A model generated the notes under the pieces. That model made no database searches and was not told where the DNA came from. It saw nothing but the letters and a program-made list of their open reading frames with translations. 64,000 nucleotides of DNA from CAVYXZ01 sp965223835 (GTDB lineage Bacteria; Chloroflexota; Anaerolineae; Aggregatilineales; Phototrophicaceae): positions 248,001 through 312,000 of the forward strand of contig OZ245023.1 of the NCBI GenBank assembly GCA_965223835.1, written 5' to 3'. Shown piece after piece: positions 1 through 8,028 of this stretch; position 1 is the stretch's first letter; each line of letters opens with the position of its first letter. The translations under genes were made by a program, and so were the position numbers.

Positions 1-2
1 AT

Positions 3-287
3 TTAGCCAATAATCCGTATGTGTCGCTGGCTTACGTGGCTGACATCAGCAAGCCGGTGTATGTTGATGCCAGCACCGAGTGGGTGGACGACATGGCAAC
101 CAAACAGCGCATCTGGGACCTGTTCAAGAACACGCCGGAACCGCTGGGCTATGATCCCGCCGGTTTTTTCGGCAGTGTGGACTCGCCGGGGTATGGCCTG
201 CTCAAGCTAACACCCTGGCGCATCGACCTGGTGACGTTCCCCGCCCCGTCAATGGATGAAGGGACGCAGGTCTGGCGGAATCCCTAA
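3..287 (+). CDS. PPOX-class flavin protein, 3' end only
   Basis: Only the last 94 codons are present; the frame is open to the window edge, so the start lies upstream. The piece reads as the C-terminal half of a pyridoxamine 5'-phosphate oxidase-like split barrel (general stress protein 26 type), with the strand VYVDASTEW, a helix ending IWDLF, and the closing strand LTPWRIDLVTF. Such proteins bind FMN or F420 as dimers and act in the cytoplasm; the substrate cannot be read from this fragment. The gene ends just before a GC-rich inverted repeat. Confidence 0.72.
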   Translation, partial: LANNPYVSLAYVADISKPVYVDASTEWVDDMATKQRIWDLFKNTPEPLGYDPAGFFGSVDSPGYGLLKLTPWRIDLVTFPAPSMDEGTQVWRNP

Positions 288-351
288 CCTCACCCCCCAA
301 ACCCCTCTCCAAATTGGTAGGGGAGTCAGCCACCAGGCTGGCGGGGTGAGG
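288..351. repeat. REP-like palindromic element, copy 1
   Basis: CCTCACCCC at 288-296 is the exact reverse complement of GGGGTGAGG at 343-351, enclosing smaller C/T-rich and G/A-rich arms. The element starts one base after the stop codon of the PPOX gene. Related elements lie at 17196, 20684 and 41211. It could fold as a transcription terminator, but no clear T tract follows, so a dispersed intergenic palindrome is the safer reading. Confidence 0.6.
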
Positions 352-367
352 TAAAACAGGCAATTCG

Positions 368-405
368 TTGTCCCAAATCCACCACAATCGGTATACTCAA
401 CCGTG
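368..405 (+). promoter_or_regulatory. promoter-like box before TIR-FGE gene 1
   Basis: TTGTCC (368-373), an 18-base spacer and TATACT (392-397) make a plausible sigma-70 promoter. The box GTATACTCAAC starting at 391 recurs at 10200-10210 in front of the second TIR-FGE gene. The distance to the chosen start is about 45 bases here and about 42 there. Transcription from this site would begin near 404, which disfavours the in-frame GTG at 403 as the true start. Confidence 0.5.
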
Positions 406-435
406 AGGAGACCCGCAACCCCACGAGAATCCATC

Positions 436-1818
436 ATGCCCGAACGCCACGTATTCATCAGCTACAGCAAACAAGACAAAGATTACGTCCAGCAGTTGGT
501 TGCTCACATGGAAAGTTTGGGCTTCACGGTCTGGATTGATGAACGCATTGACCCCGGCAAAAGCTGGTGGAGCCATATCCGCGTGGCGCTGCGCGACTGT
601 GCCGCATTTATTGTGGTGATGACTCCAGCTTCAGAGGAATCGCATTGGGTTGATACGGAAGTCATTCATGCGCTGGAGTTCAAAAAGCCGATCTTCCCGT
701 TGTTGCTTGCCGGTAATAGCAATCCGATTCTGAGTGATACGTGGTCGCGGTTAGCTCGTTATCAATACTATGATGTTCGTGGGGGTAGTTTACCTGACAA
801 TCAATTCTTTGAATCACTACAGTTGAGTGCTCCGCGAAAGACTTCCAACAATCAAGATACTGATAAGACTGATATAGCTTCAGATAGAAATCCAGATGAT
901 AAGGGCGGACTACTCCGCCTTAGGATGTCCTCACCTACCACAGAATCTGAACTAGGTACTCTTGCATCATTCAGACTACAACCTTTCGACAAAAGCTCGG
1001 TCAGAGAACCAGAAATCTCACCCGAACGCGGGGAGATCGCCGAACAACCGGAGACACCTTTTCTTGAAGAAGCACGGATTGATGGACCAATTGAACCCGT
1101 GACGCGCAACGGTGATTGGACGCCGGTTATTCGCACCATTAACGGCATTGAGATGGTGCTGGTGCCGCCCGGTTGTTTTTTGATGGGCAGCGAGGATGGG
1201 CGCGACAATGAAAAGCCAGTGCATAAACGTTGTATCGAGCGACCATTCTGGATCGGACGTCACCCGGTGACGAATGCTCAGTACAATGAAGCGGTCAAAG
1301 CCAGGGTCTGTAAAGCATCAGAATACCCTCATAATAAGCGCTTCAATTCGCCACAGCAGCCGGTGGTTGGAGTGAACTGGCATGATGCCATGAATTTTGC
1401 CAACTGGAAACAGATTCGCCTGCCGACAGAAACCGAATGGGAATATGCCACACGTGGGCCGGAAAGCTGGGAATGGCCCTGGGGGAACGACTTCAAAATT
1501 AGCAATATGGTCGCCGTTGGTAACTCTTCAAATAAGCCATCAATTATAGGAAGTCGTAAGGAAGGAAAGTCTTGGGCAGGAGCGTTGGATTTGTGTGGAA
1601 ATGTTTGGGAGTGGTGCCTGAGTATAGGGCAGAAAAACTATAAATTTTCTGAAAATAACCATATTGATGCTCCTACTCCCCAAAGAATAGTACGCGGTGG
1701 CTCTTGGTTTAATTTACCTACACATGCACGCGCTGCGAGTCGAAGTTGGGGTAGCGCTAGTGAATGGAGTTACGATCTTGGTTTTCGCCTCGTCTGCATA
1801 GCACCAATTTCGGAATGA
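436..1818 (+). CDS. TIR domain - FGE/SUMF1-fold fusion protein 1
   Basis: This 460-residue protein begins with a TIR domain (about 1-140): HVFISYSKQDKDY, the WIDERIDPGKSWW loop, and SHWVDTE, which carries the glutamate expected in NAD-cleaving TIRs. A low-complexity, AT-rich linker (about 140-220) leads to a C-terminal formylglycine-generating-enzyme fold: VLVPPGCFLMGSE, RLPTETEWEYA, LCGNVWEWC, RIVRGGSW, GFRLVC. The two cysteines that catalyse formylglycine formation, which follow GGSW in true FGEs, are absent; the residues here are FNLPTHA. The fold is therefore more likely a binding or sensing module than an enzyme. ATG 436 is preferred because the paralogue at 8933-10168 starts at the same place. 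Role in defence or signalling is inferred. Confidence 0.82.
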   Translation: MPERHVFISYSKQDKDYVQQLVAHMESLGFTVWIDERIDPGKSWWSHIRVALRDCAAFIVVMTPASEESHWVDTEVIHALEFKKPIFPLLLAGNSNPILSDTWSRLARYQYYDVRGGSLPDNQFFESLQLSAPRKTSNNQDTDKTDIASDRNPDDKGGLLRLRMSSPTTESELGTLASFRLQPFDKSSVREPEISPERGEIAEQPETPFLEEARIDGPIEPVTRNGDWTPVIRTINGIEMVLVPPGCFLMGSEDGRDNEKPVHKRCIERPFWIGRHPVTNAQYNEAVKARVCKASEYPHNKRFNSPQQPVVGVNWHDAMNFANWKQIRLPTETEWEYATRGPESWEWPWGNDFKISNMVAVGNSSNKPSIIGSRKEGKSWAGALDLCGNVWEWCLSIGQKNYKFSENNHIDAPTPQRIVRGGSWFNLPTHARAASRSWGSASEWSYDLGFRLVCIAPISE

Positions 1819-1927
1819 TAGAAGCGAATGAGCAGATAATCTAACTCAGCATAATCCTTTCATGGTTCCTGTATGCAATCTTTATGACTTCACCTGTTTC
1901 TCGACTGCTTTCAGAAAAGGACTCCAT

Positions 1928-3304
1928 ATGACAACACCCTATGACTACGCCGAAACGAACGCGGACCGCTTTGTCGAGCAGTACAAAAATCTGGTGAGCA
2001 TACCGAGCATCAGCACCCTGCCGGAACATGCGGCTGATGTTCAAAGCGCGGCGGAATGGCTGGCGGATGATATGCGACGCATTGGGCTGGACGCGGCGGA
2101 GATCATCAAAATGCCGTCGGGTCGGCATCCGCTGGTGCTGAGCGAGTGGCGCGGCGCGGGTGATGCTGCGCCGACAGTGTTGATCTACTGCCATTATGAT
2201 GTGCAACCGGCGGTGGTCGCCGATGGCTGGAATACCGATCCGTTCACGCCAACGGAGAAAGATGGCCGCATTTATGGTCGGGGCACGGTCGATAGCAAGC
2301 TGCACGTCATGGCGCAATTGAAAGCGGTGGAGTCGCTGCTGGCTTCACCGGAAAACCTGCCGGTCAACCTCAAGATCCTCCTGGAAGGCGAGGAAGAATC
2401 CGGCTCGGAGAACATCAACGCCTTCGTTGCCCAACATGCCGAGCGGCTGCGGGCCGATGTCGCCGTGATTTCGGATGGCTCGATTCTGGACCCGGATCAA
2501 CCGAGTCTGGTGTACGCGCTGCGCGGCATCGTCACGATGGAACTGCATGTCACCGGCCCGGTGCGCGATCTCCACAGCGGACATTATGGCGGCAGTGTCC
2601 ACAATCCGCTACAAGCCCTGGCGGAGATCATCGCCCAATTGCATGATGCTGAGGGTCGCGTGACGGTTCCCGGCTTTTATGATGATGTCGTCATCGCTGA
2701 TGACGCCGAACGCGCTGAACTGGCAAAGGTCAACCAGTGGACCGAGGCGGAATGGCATAACGTTGCGGCGGCTGCCAAAACCTGGGGCGAACCCGACTAC
2801 AATATTCACGAGCGGGTTGGCTTGCGGCCCACGCTGGAAATCAATGGCCTGACGGGCGGCTTCACTGGCACCGGCTTCAAGACCGTCCTGCCCCACAAGG
2901 CAATGGCGAAGATCAGTTGTCGCCTGGTCGCCAATCAGGACCCGCAAAAAATCTTCGAGCAGGTTCAAGATCACATTACAACCCTGACACCACCCACCGT
3001 CCAGATGGAATTGATTCAGCTAGACATGGGATCGCGGGCCGTCGTGCTGGGGCATGATACCCGTGCCATGCAGGTCGCCGCAGCAGCCTACGAACGTGGC
3101 TGGGGGAAGCGTCCCATTTTCGAACGCGCTGGCGGCAGCATCCCGATCACCTACACGCTGCAGGAAGTCGCGGATGAGATCGTCGTCATGGGCTTCGGCT
3201 ATAAATCGGGCCAGGCACATGGACCCAACGAGAACATTCATGTCCATTCGCTGCACCGGGGCATCGCCACCATGATATATTTCTTGCAAGCAATCGGGAG
3301 CTAA
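1928..3304 (+). CDS. M20-family metallopeptidase (dipeptidase/ArgE-type)
   Basis: This 458-residue protein is a two-zinc amidohydrolase of the M20/CPG2 family. The metal and catalytic motifs are all visible: HYDVQP, GRGTVDSK, the acidic EGEEESGS, and a late GPNENIHV. The dimerisation-domain signature DLHSGHYGG sits in the middle. Members hydrolyse dipeptides, N-acyl amino acids or carbamoyl compounds in the cytoplasm; the exact substrate is not evident. ATG 1928 has AAAGG seven bases upstream; the open frame extends 22 codons further with no ribosome site. The next gene starts on the last base of the stop codon, so the two are probably translated together. Confidence 0.9.
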   Translation: MTTPYDYAETNADRFVEQYKNLVSIPSISTLPEHAADVQSAAEWLADDMRRIGLDAAEIIKMPSGRHPLVLSEWRGAGDAAPTVLIYCHYDVQPAVVADGWNTDPFTPTEKDGRIYGRGTVDSKLHVMAQLKAVESLLASPENLPVNLKILLEGEEESGSENINAFVAQHAERLRADVAVISDGSILDPDQPSLVYALRGIVTMELHVTGPVRDLHSGHYGGSVHNPLQALAEIIAQLHDAEGRVTVPGFYDDVVIADDAERAELAKVNQWTEAEWHNVAAAAKTWGEPDYNIHERVGLRPTLEINGLTGGFTGTGFKTVLPHKAMAKISCRLVANQDPQKIFEQVQDHITTLTPPTVQMELIQLDMGSRAVVLGHDTRAMQVAAAAYERGWGKRPIFERAGGSIPITYTLQEVADEIVVMGFGYKSGQAHGPNENIHVHSLHRGIATMIYFLQAIGS

Positions 3305-3618
3305 TGATGTACATTTTACTCGCTGCCAGTCAGACCGGTGCTTTGCTGGAAGAGCCTGATGATTGTATGCGCTTTCAGGTCACGGTGCGCGGCCTGGATG
3401 AGGCAGCAACGCGAAAGCAGTTACAGGCAGACGACGTAGGCCGTTTGGAAGACGACGAAACAGCGTGGATCAACGTGGCAGCAGTGCGCAAACTCGCTGA
3501 GGGTCGGGTCGGCGTAGATTGGGCGGAGCGTTTCCAGGGGATGCTCGATTACGCGTTCAGTAAGGGCTGGCTCAGTGACGATGGCGCGGCTATTCAGGCA
3601 CACATTGAACACGAGTAG
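3304..3618 (+). CDS. hypothetical protein coupled to M20 peptidase
   Basis: This 104-residue acidic protein has no family that I recognise. Its ATG (3304, or the adjacent ATG at 3307) overlaps the stop codon of the M20 peptidase, which argues that it is real and co-translated. It contains an N-terminal hydrophobic strand (MYILLAAS), an Asp/Glu-rich middle and a helical C terminus around WAERFQGMLDYAF. There is no signal peptide or membrane segment. It may support the peptidase, but nothing in the sequence shows how. Confidence 0.6.
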   Translation: MMYILLAASQTGALLEEPDDCMRFQVTVRGLDEAATRKQLQADDVGRLEDDETAWINVAAVRKLAEGRVGVDWAERFQGMLDYAFSKGWLSDDGAAIQAHIEHE

Positions 3619-3733
3619 CCGGTTGCTGAGACTTTAGTACCAACGACGCCCACGTTGCCGATTTGTTACGGATTCAGCACCGGGTTGAATGTTAATATGG
3701 ATTGTAACGTCGGCGACCTTCGATTACCGTCCT

Positions 3734-3973
3734 ATGCAACAATGCCCCCAATGTGGCAGCCGCAATGTTGAGCACACCATCCTCGATTTTGAATATGGGC
3801 TGATCCCCCGCGACACCCCGCGTTTCGACTGGTGCAAGCGCTGTCTGTACTGGCAAGAGAGCGTGGCGACCCGTGATACCACCATCAATAGCACGGACTG
3901 GGCCGTGACGCGCACCGGCGATGGTGAATACGGCGCGAATCAATACTGGGAAGATACTGACGTTTCGGGATAA
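3734..3973 (+). CDS. small zinc-ribbon protein
   Basis: A 79-residue protein with two cysteine pairs, CPQC near the N terminus and CKRC about 33 residues later, which would form a zinc ribbon. The rest is polar and ends in an acidic tail. ATG 3734 is chosen because the ribbon starts immediately after it (MQQCPQCGSRN); the frame is open 15 codons further upstream through non-domain residues. Zinc ribbons of this size bind nucleic acid or protein partners; no specific role is evident. Confidence 0.55.
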   Translation: MQQCPQCGSRNVEHTILDFEYGLIPRDTPRFDWCKRCLYWQESVATRDTTINSTDWAVTRTGDGEYGANQYWEDTDVSG

Positions 3974-4139
3974 GTCGATGAGATACACCGCCAATTATGA
4001 ATGACAATTTGGGCAAAATCGGGAAAATTTATCCTCCATAAAGCATAGCCCCATCAATAACGCCCTGTCCCACCAAACAATAGAGGTTGATTCACGCCGA
4101 TTGTGGCATAATCGCCAGCCACAGAAAGGGTAAACGCTC

Positions 4140-4994
4140 ATGAAATTTGCAGTTGATGTCCCCAACTTTGGTCCGTTTGGTGACCCGCGGGTGCTGGCCG
4201 ACCTGGCGCAGACGGCGGAGCAGGCTGGTTGGGATGGCTTCTTTATCTGGGATCATATCTATTGGGGGCCGCGTCCCCATGCCGATCCCTGGGTGGCGCT
4301 GGCGGCGATCGCGCTGCGCACGGAGCGGGTTCGCATCGGCCCGATGGTGACGCCGCTGGCCCGACGGCGTCCGCATAAGCTGGCGCGGGAGACGGTCTCG
4401 GTCGATCAATTGTCCAACGGGCGCTTGACGCTGGGCATCGGTCTGGGCGGTGGCGGTGAAGAATATGGCGGGTTGGGCGAAGCCGATGATGCGCGAGTTC
4501 GCGGGGCACAGCTTGATGAAGCGCTGGACTTGCTCACCGCGTTCTGGAGCGGCGAGTGGGTGCAACACGAAGGCGAGCATTATACCGCCCGCGATCATCG
4601 TTTTCTACCGACGCCGATGCAGCAGCCGCGGATACCGATCTGGGTCGGCGGATTCTGGCCTAACAAGAAACCTATGCGCCGAGCCGCCCGCTATGATGGC
4701 GTGTTCCCATTGACGCACGATGCGGTATTAAAGCACATGGTCCCGGTGGCAGACATGCAAGCCGCGATCGAGTTCGTGGCGGCTGAGCGTGGCAATCGCG
4801 ATTTTGATGTGGTCCATGCGGGAAAATCGACGAGCGACGCCGACCGTGATGCGGCGATTATCGAACCTTACGCCGCCATCGGTGTGACCTGGTGGCTCGA
4901 AGATGTCAATCCCTGGCTGTTTGGGGGTAATGGGGATCATTGGCCCGAAGCCGCCATGCGCCAGCGCATCGAGCAAGGACCGCCGCAACTATAA
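4140..4994 (+). CDS. LLM-class flavin/F420-dependent oxidoreductase
   Basis: This 284-residue protein is a luciferase-like monooxygenase TIM barrel. It shows the family start MKFAVDVPNFGPFGD, then FFIWDHIYW, RIGPMVTPLARRRPHKLARE, and LTLGIGLGGGGEEYGG, the usual cofactor-binding loop. Chloroflexota and actinobacterial members often use coenzyme F420, and an F420-reductase-like gene lies at 29987, but FMN use cannot be excluded. An AAAGGG ribosome site precedes ATG 4140 by about nine bases. It is convergent with the P-loop gene, with 16 bases between the stops. Confidence 0.87.
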   Translation: MKFAVDVPNFGPFGDPRVLADLAQTAEQAGWDGFFIWDHIYWGPRPHADPWVALAAIALRTERVRIGPMVTPLARRRPHKLARETVSVDQLSNGRLTLGIGLGGGGEEYGGLGEADDARVRGAQLDEALDLLTAFWSGEWVQHEGEHYTARDHRFLPTPMQQPRIPIWVGGFWPNKKPMRRAARYDGVFPLTHDAVLKHMVPVADMQAAIEFVAAERGNRDFDVVHAGKSTSDADRDAAIIEPYAAIGVTWWLEDVNPWLFGGNGDHWPEAAMRQRIEQGPPQL

Positions 4995-5010
4995 TTTCGG
5001 ATTGCAATCG

Positions 5011-5592
5011 TCAGGTTGTGGGGCAAAAGTGACCTGCCAGGTTTCGGTCAATTGCGACGCGTTCCGTGCGGGCGAAGCCGTTCACGGCTTTTGAGGAATA
5101 ATAAACGGCATATGGTACCGCCCGCTGTTCCAACTTCTCAAAAAGCTGTTCATAGATGCGATTCAGGTGAAGTTGTGTCGTTGCCTGATGCCAGAACCGG
5201 CGCGGATAGGGGGACGGTTTGTCTAACTCGCTAACGGTTCGGGTTTCGATTCGTTCAACCAACTCTTGCACCGGTGTGACGAGCACAATACAGTGTTCGA
5301 CCATCCCGGAGTTGAAAATTCGAGCGAATGTCGGTTCAGCATCGAAATCCCAGTCCTGGTTGATAATACGCCAGCGTTGGGCCGCGGTTCTGGGAAAAAG
5401 TCGCCAATAGCGCCCGCGCCCCAATTTCAACATATTATAGTGAATGACGGTGTTCGCGGTCATTGGTTTCCGCTTTAGCTCATACCCATACGATACCGAC
5501 GTGTACTTACTGTCTATTGCAATATGATGCGGTCGTGTCTGTAATAGGGTAGATTTTCCAACTGATGAAGGACCAATCACAACCAGCGCCAT
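5011..5592 (-). CDS. P-loop NTPase, kinase-like, function unknown
   Basis: This 193-residue protein opens directly with a Walker A loop, GPSSVGKST, at residues 7-15, so it binds a nucleotide. The rest resembles small adenylate- or guanylate-kinase-like P-loop proteins: an arginine-rich lid area (KPSPYPRRFWHQ) and a C-terminal helix pair. I cannot name a substrate. It has no signal peptide. It is divergent from the GNAT gene at 5713 across an AT-rich spacer of 120 bases that probably holds both promoters. Confidence 0.62.
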   Translation of the reverse strand: MALVVIGPSSVGKSTLLQTRPHHIAIDSKYTSVSYGYELKRKPMTANTVIHYNMLKLGRGRYWRLFPRTAAQRWRIINQDWDFDAEPTFARIFNSGMVEHCIVLVTPVQELVERIETRTVSELDKPSPYPRRFWHQATTQLHLNRIYEQLFEKLEQRAVPYAVYYSSKAVNGFARTERVAIDRNLAGHFCPTT

Positions 5593-5712
5593 ACTTGCGC
5601 CACCTTTGTATAAAAATAAATATCTACGCCGCGCCAGCGCCCGGCTATTTTATCGGCATATTATGATTGCGACTATACCATTACGAACAATCCAAGCAAT
5701 AGAGGACGTCTG

Positions 5713-6759
5713 ATGCCCACGTTTAATCTGCGCGAAATGCAACTGAGCGATAGCCCGGCAGTGAGTGCGCTCATCACCGAGGAAAGCGGGATGATGACCA
5801 CCTATTTTATTGTCGAAGCCTACCGCGCCATCGTCGAATTTGCAGAACTGCCAACCATAGCTGCCGTCGCGGAGACGCCCGGTTTCGACGGATTGGTCGG
5901 AATGGTCAGTATGCGCTTTGGCACCTGCCAGTTTAACGGCGCTGTGCTGCCGTTTGCCTTTCTGGATAGCCTCAAAGTTGAGGAACGATTTCGGCGGCAA
6001 GGGCTGGGCGCCCAACTCATGCAGTGGGTATTCGACCGCGCCGAGGCCGAGTTTGGGTCTGAACGGGTGCTGCTCAGCGGCACGTCCACCGACAACATCG
6101 CGTCGCAAAACACGATGAAAAAATCTTACCGTGAATTTACACAGCGATTCGACCTGCGGCTACTGCGCACCACATCCCGAAGTCCACAAACCCTGGCAGG
6201 CATCACCATTCGTGAGGCAGAAGTCTCTGAGTATCCCGGGCTGGCCGAGGGGCAGAACACGTTTTACCAAGACTACAATCTCTATCCACCGGTATCCGCC
6301 GCGAGTCTGGCCGGACAGCAAGCGCATTCACCCACCAGCGAACCCCTGTCGAAGCATTACGTCGCGGTCACGCCCGGCGGCGAGATCATCGCCGGGGCAT
6401 CGGTGCGCTATCAGGGATTCTTGATGTACGACAAAATCAAACCCCCGCCGCCATTGCGCGTCGCCAATGTTTTCCTGCGCCTGTTTCCAGCGGATTACAC
6501 CCTGCGCAGTATTCAGGTCAGCGGCTTATGGTTCGCCAACAATCAAGAAAAAGCGGCGCTGTCTCTGTTGGATACCATCCGCTACGTATATCATTACAAA
6601 GGCCACCTGATCGGTTTTGCGGTGGATGCCCGCAGCCCATTTGCCACCTTGCTGAAGCGCACGCCGTTGCTGCCGATTCCGAAGCTGATTATGGCAGTCG
6701 ATGGCCCCGAACCAATGGACCGCCAGCGTGTCGTCTATACCGGGCATGGTCGGGCTTAG
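5713..6759 (+). CDS. GNAT-family N-acetyltransferase, long form
   Basis: This 348-residue protein carries an N-terminal GNAT domain (about 1-150). The acetyl-CoA loop is visible as RRQGLGAQLMQWVFDRA, followed by VLLSGTSTDN and a second-half helix. The C-terminal 190 residues form a further, GNAT-like or unassigned domain with hydrophobic strands and no known motif. It would acetylate a small molecule or protein in the cytoplasm; the substrate is unknown. Codon use matches the neighbours. Confidence 0.78.
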   Translation: MPTFNLREMQLSDSPAVSALITEESGMMTTYFIVEAYRAIVEFAELPTIAAVAETPGFDGLVGMVSMRFGTCQFNGAVLPFAFLDSLKVEERFRRQGLGAQLMQWVFDRAEAEFGSERVLLSGTSTDNIASQNTMKKSYREFTQRFDLRLLRTTSRSPQTLAGITIREAEVSEYPGLAEGQNTFYQDYNLYPPVSAASLAGQQAHSPTSEPLSKHYVAVTPGGEIIAGASVRYQGFLMYDKIKPPPPLRVANVFLRLFPADYTLRSIQVSGLWFANNQEKAALSLLDTIRYVYHYKGHLIGFAVDARSPFATLLKRTPLLPIPKLIMAVDGPEPMDRQRVVYTGHGRA

Positions 6760-6849
6760 AGACTTTTACAGCACCCGCTTATTTGAATATCCGCCCCGGC
6801 ATCGGCTAAAATAGCGGCTACTTTGAAATTCGCTGTGAAAGTATTCACT

Positions 6850-8028
6850 ATGCACATTGTAGGACTCATTTCCGGCACTTCCGCCGATGGCATTGACGCC
6901 GCGCTGTGTGAGATCAGTGGCGCACCGCCCAATCTGGAATGTAACGTCGTCCACAGCCTGACGCACCCCTTCCCGGTGGGGATGCAGCCGCGCATTCATG
7001 ATGCCGGATCGAAAGAGGCCAGCACCGTTGACGAACTGGCAGCGCTGCACTTTGAATTGGGTGAATTATTCGCGGAGGCAGCGCTCAAGGTCATCGCGGG
7101 GGCCAACCTGCAACCGACGGACGTGGACTTGATCGGGTCGCATGGGCAAAATTTCTGGCACGATGTCACGCTCAAAGGCGAGGTCACGGCGACGCTACAA
7201 CTCACCGAGGCGTCCATCATCGCCGAGCGCACGGGCGTCACAACGATCAGTAACTTTCGTCCCCGTGATGTCGCCGCCGGGGGTCAGGGCGCACCGTTGA
7301 CCGCCTACATTGATTGGCTACTGCTGCGTCACCCCGATCATTGGCGGGCCGTGCAGAATATCGGCGGCATTGCTAACGTAACCTTTTTGCCGCCCCTATC
7401 CGACACGGAAAGCCCGCCGCTGGCGTTTGATACCGGCCCCGGCAACGCGCTGATTGATGCCTCCATGTTGATTCTGAGCGAGGGCAAGCGCTCGTTTGAT
7501 CGCTATGGGTTGGTGGCGCGGTCCGGCAAAGTGGACGACGGCTGGGTGAAAGTTCGGTTAGGCCATCCGTTCCTGGTGCGCAAGCCGCCCAAATCGACCG
7601 GTCGCGAAACGTTTGGCATGAACATGGCGACCACGCTGGTCCAGAGCGGGCAGCGGCGCAAGATGAGCATGGCCGACATCATCGCATCCATGACGGCCTT
7701 CACCTATCTGTCAATCGCCAAAGCCTATCAACGCTTTGCACCGGCAGAAATTGCGGAGGTCATCGTGGGCGGCGGCGGTCGGCATAACCCGGCGATCATG
7801 GCCGGTTTACAAGCGGAACTGGCCCCGGCGAAAATCCTCACTCATGAAGACATCGGCATGAACAGCGACACCAAAGAAGCGCTGGTGTTTGCCGTGCTGG
7901 CGCATGAGACCTGGCACAATCGACCCGGCAACCACCCCAACCTGACCGGGGCCGATCATCCGGTGGTGATGGGCCAGATCACGCCGGGCAATAACTACGC
8001 TGATCTCATCAAGCAGACGTGGACATGA
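6850..8028 (+). CDS. anmK: anhydro-N-acetylmuramic acid kinase
   Basis: AnmK phosphorylates and opens 1,6-anhydro-MurNAc to MurNAc-6-phosphate during peptidoglycan recycling. The 392-residue protein has the family signatures in order: HIVGLISGTSADGIDA at the N terminus, the central FDTGPGNALID, and GGGGRHNPAIM near the C terminus, in an ASKHA-type kinase fold of usual length. ATG 6850 fits the family N terminus; the upstream in-frame TTG at 6823 would add nine unrelated residues. The stop overlaps the start of the next kinase by four bases (ATGA), so the two are translationally coupled. Confidence 0.93.
   Translation: MHIVGLISGTSADGIDAALCEISGAPPNLECNVVHSLTHPFPVGMQPRIHDAGSKEASTVDELAALHFELGELFAEAALKVIAGANLQPTDVDLIGSHGQNFWHDVTLKGEVTATLQLTEASIIAERTGVTTISNFRPRDVAAGGQGAPLTAYIDWLLLRHPDHWRAVQNIGGIANVTFLPPLSDTESPPLAFDTGPGNALIDASMLILSEGKRSFDRYGLVARSGKVDDGWVKVRLGHPFLVRKPPKSTGRETFGMNMATTLVQSGQRRKMSMADIIASMTAFTYLSIAKAYQRFAPAEIAEVIVGGGGRHNPAIMAGLQAELAPAKILTHEDIGMNSDTKEALVFAVLAHETWHNRPGNHPNLTGADHPVVMGQITPGNNYADLIKQTWT

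Noticed and set aside
436..1818. FGE-fold protein as sulfatase maturase
   Set aside because: The catalytic cysteines are absent in this protein and in the other two FGE-fold proteins.
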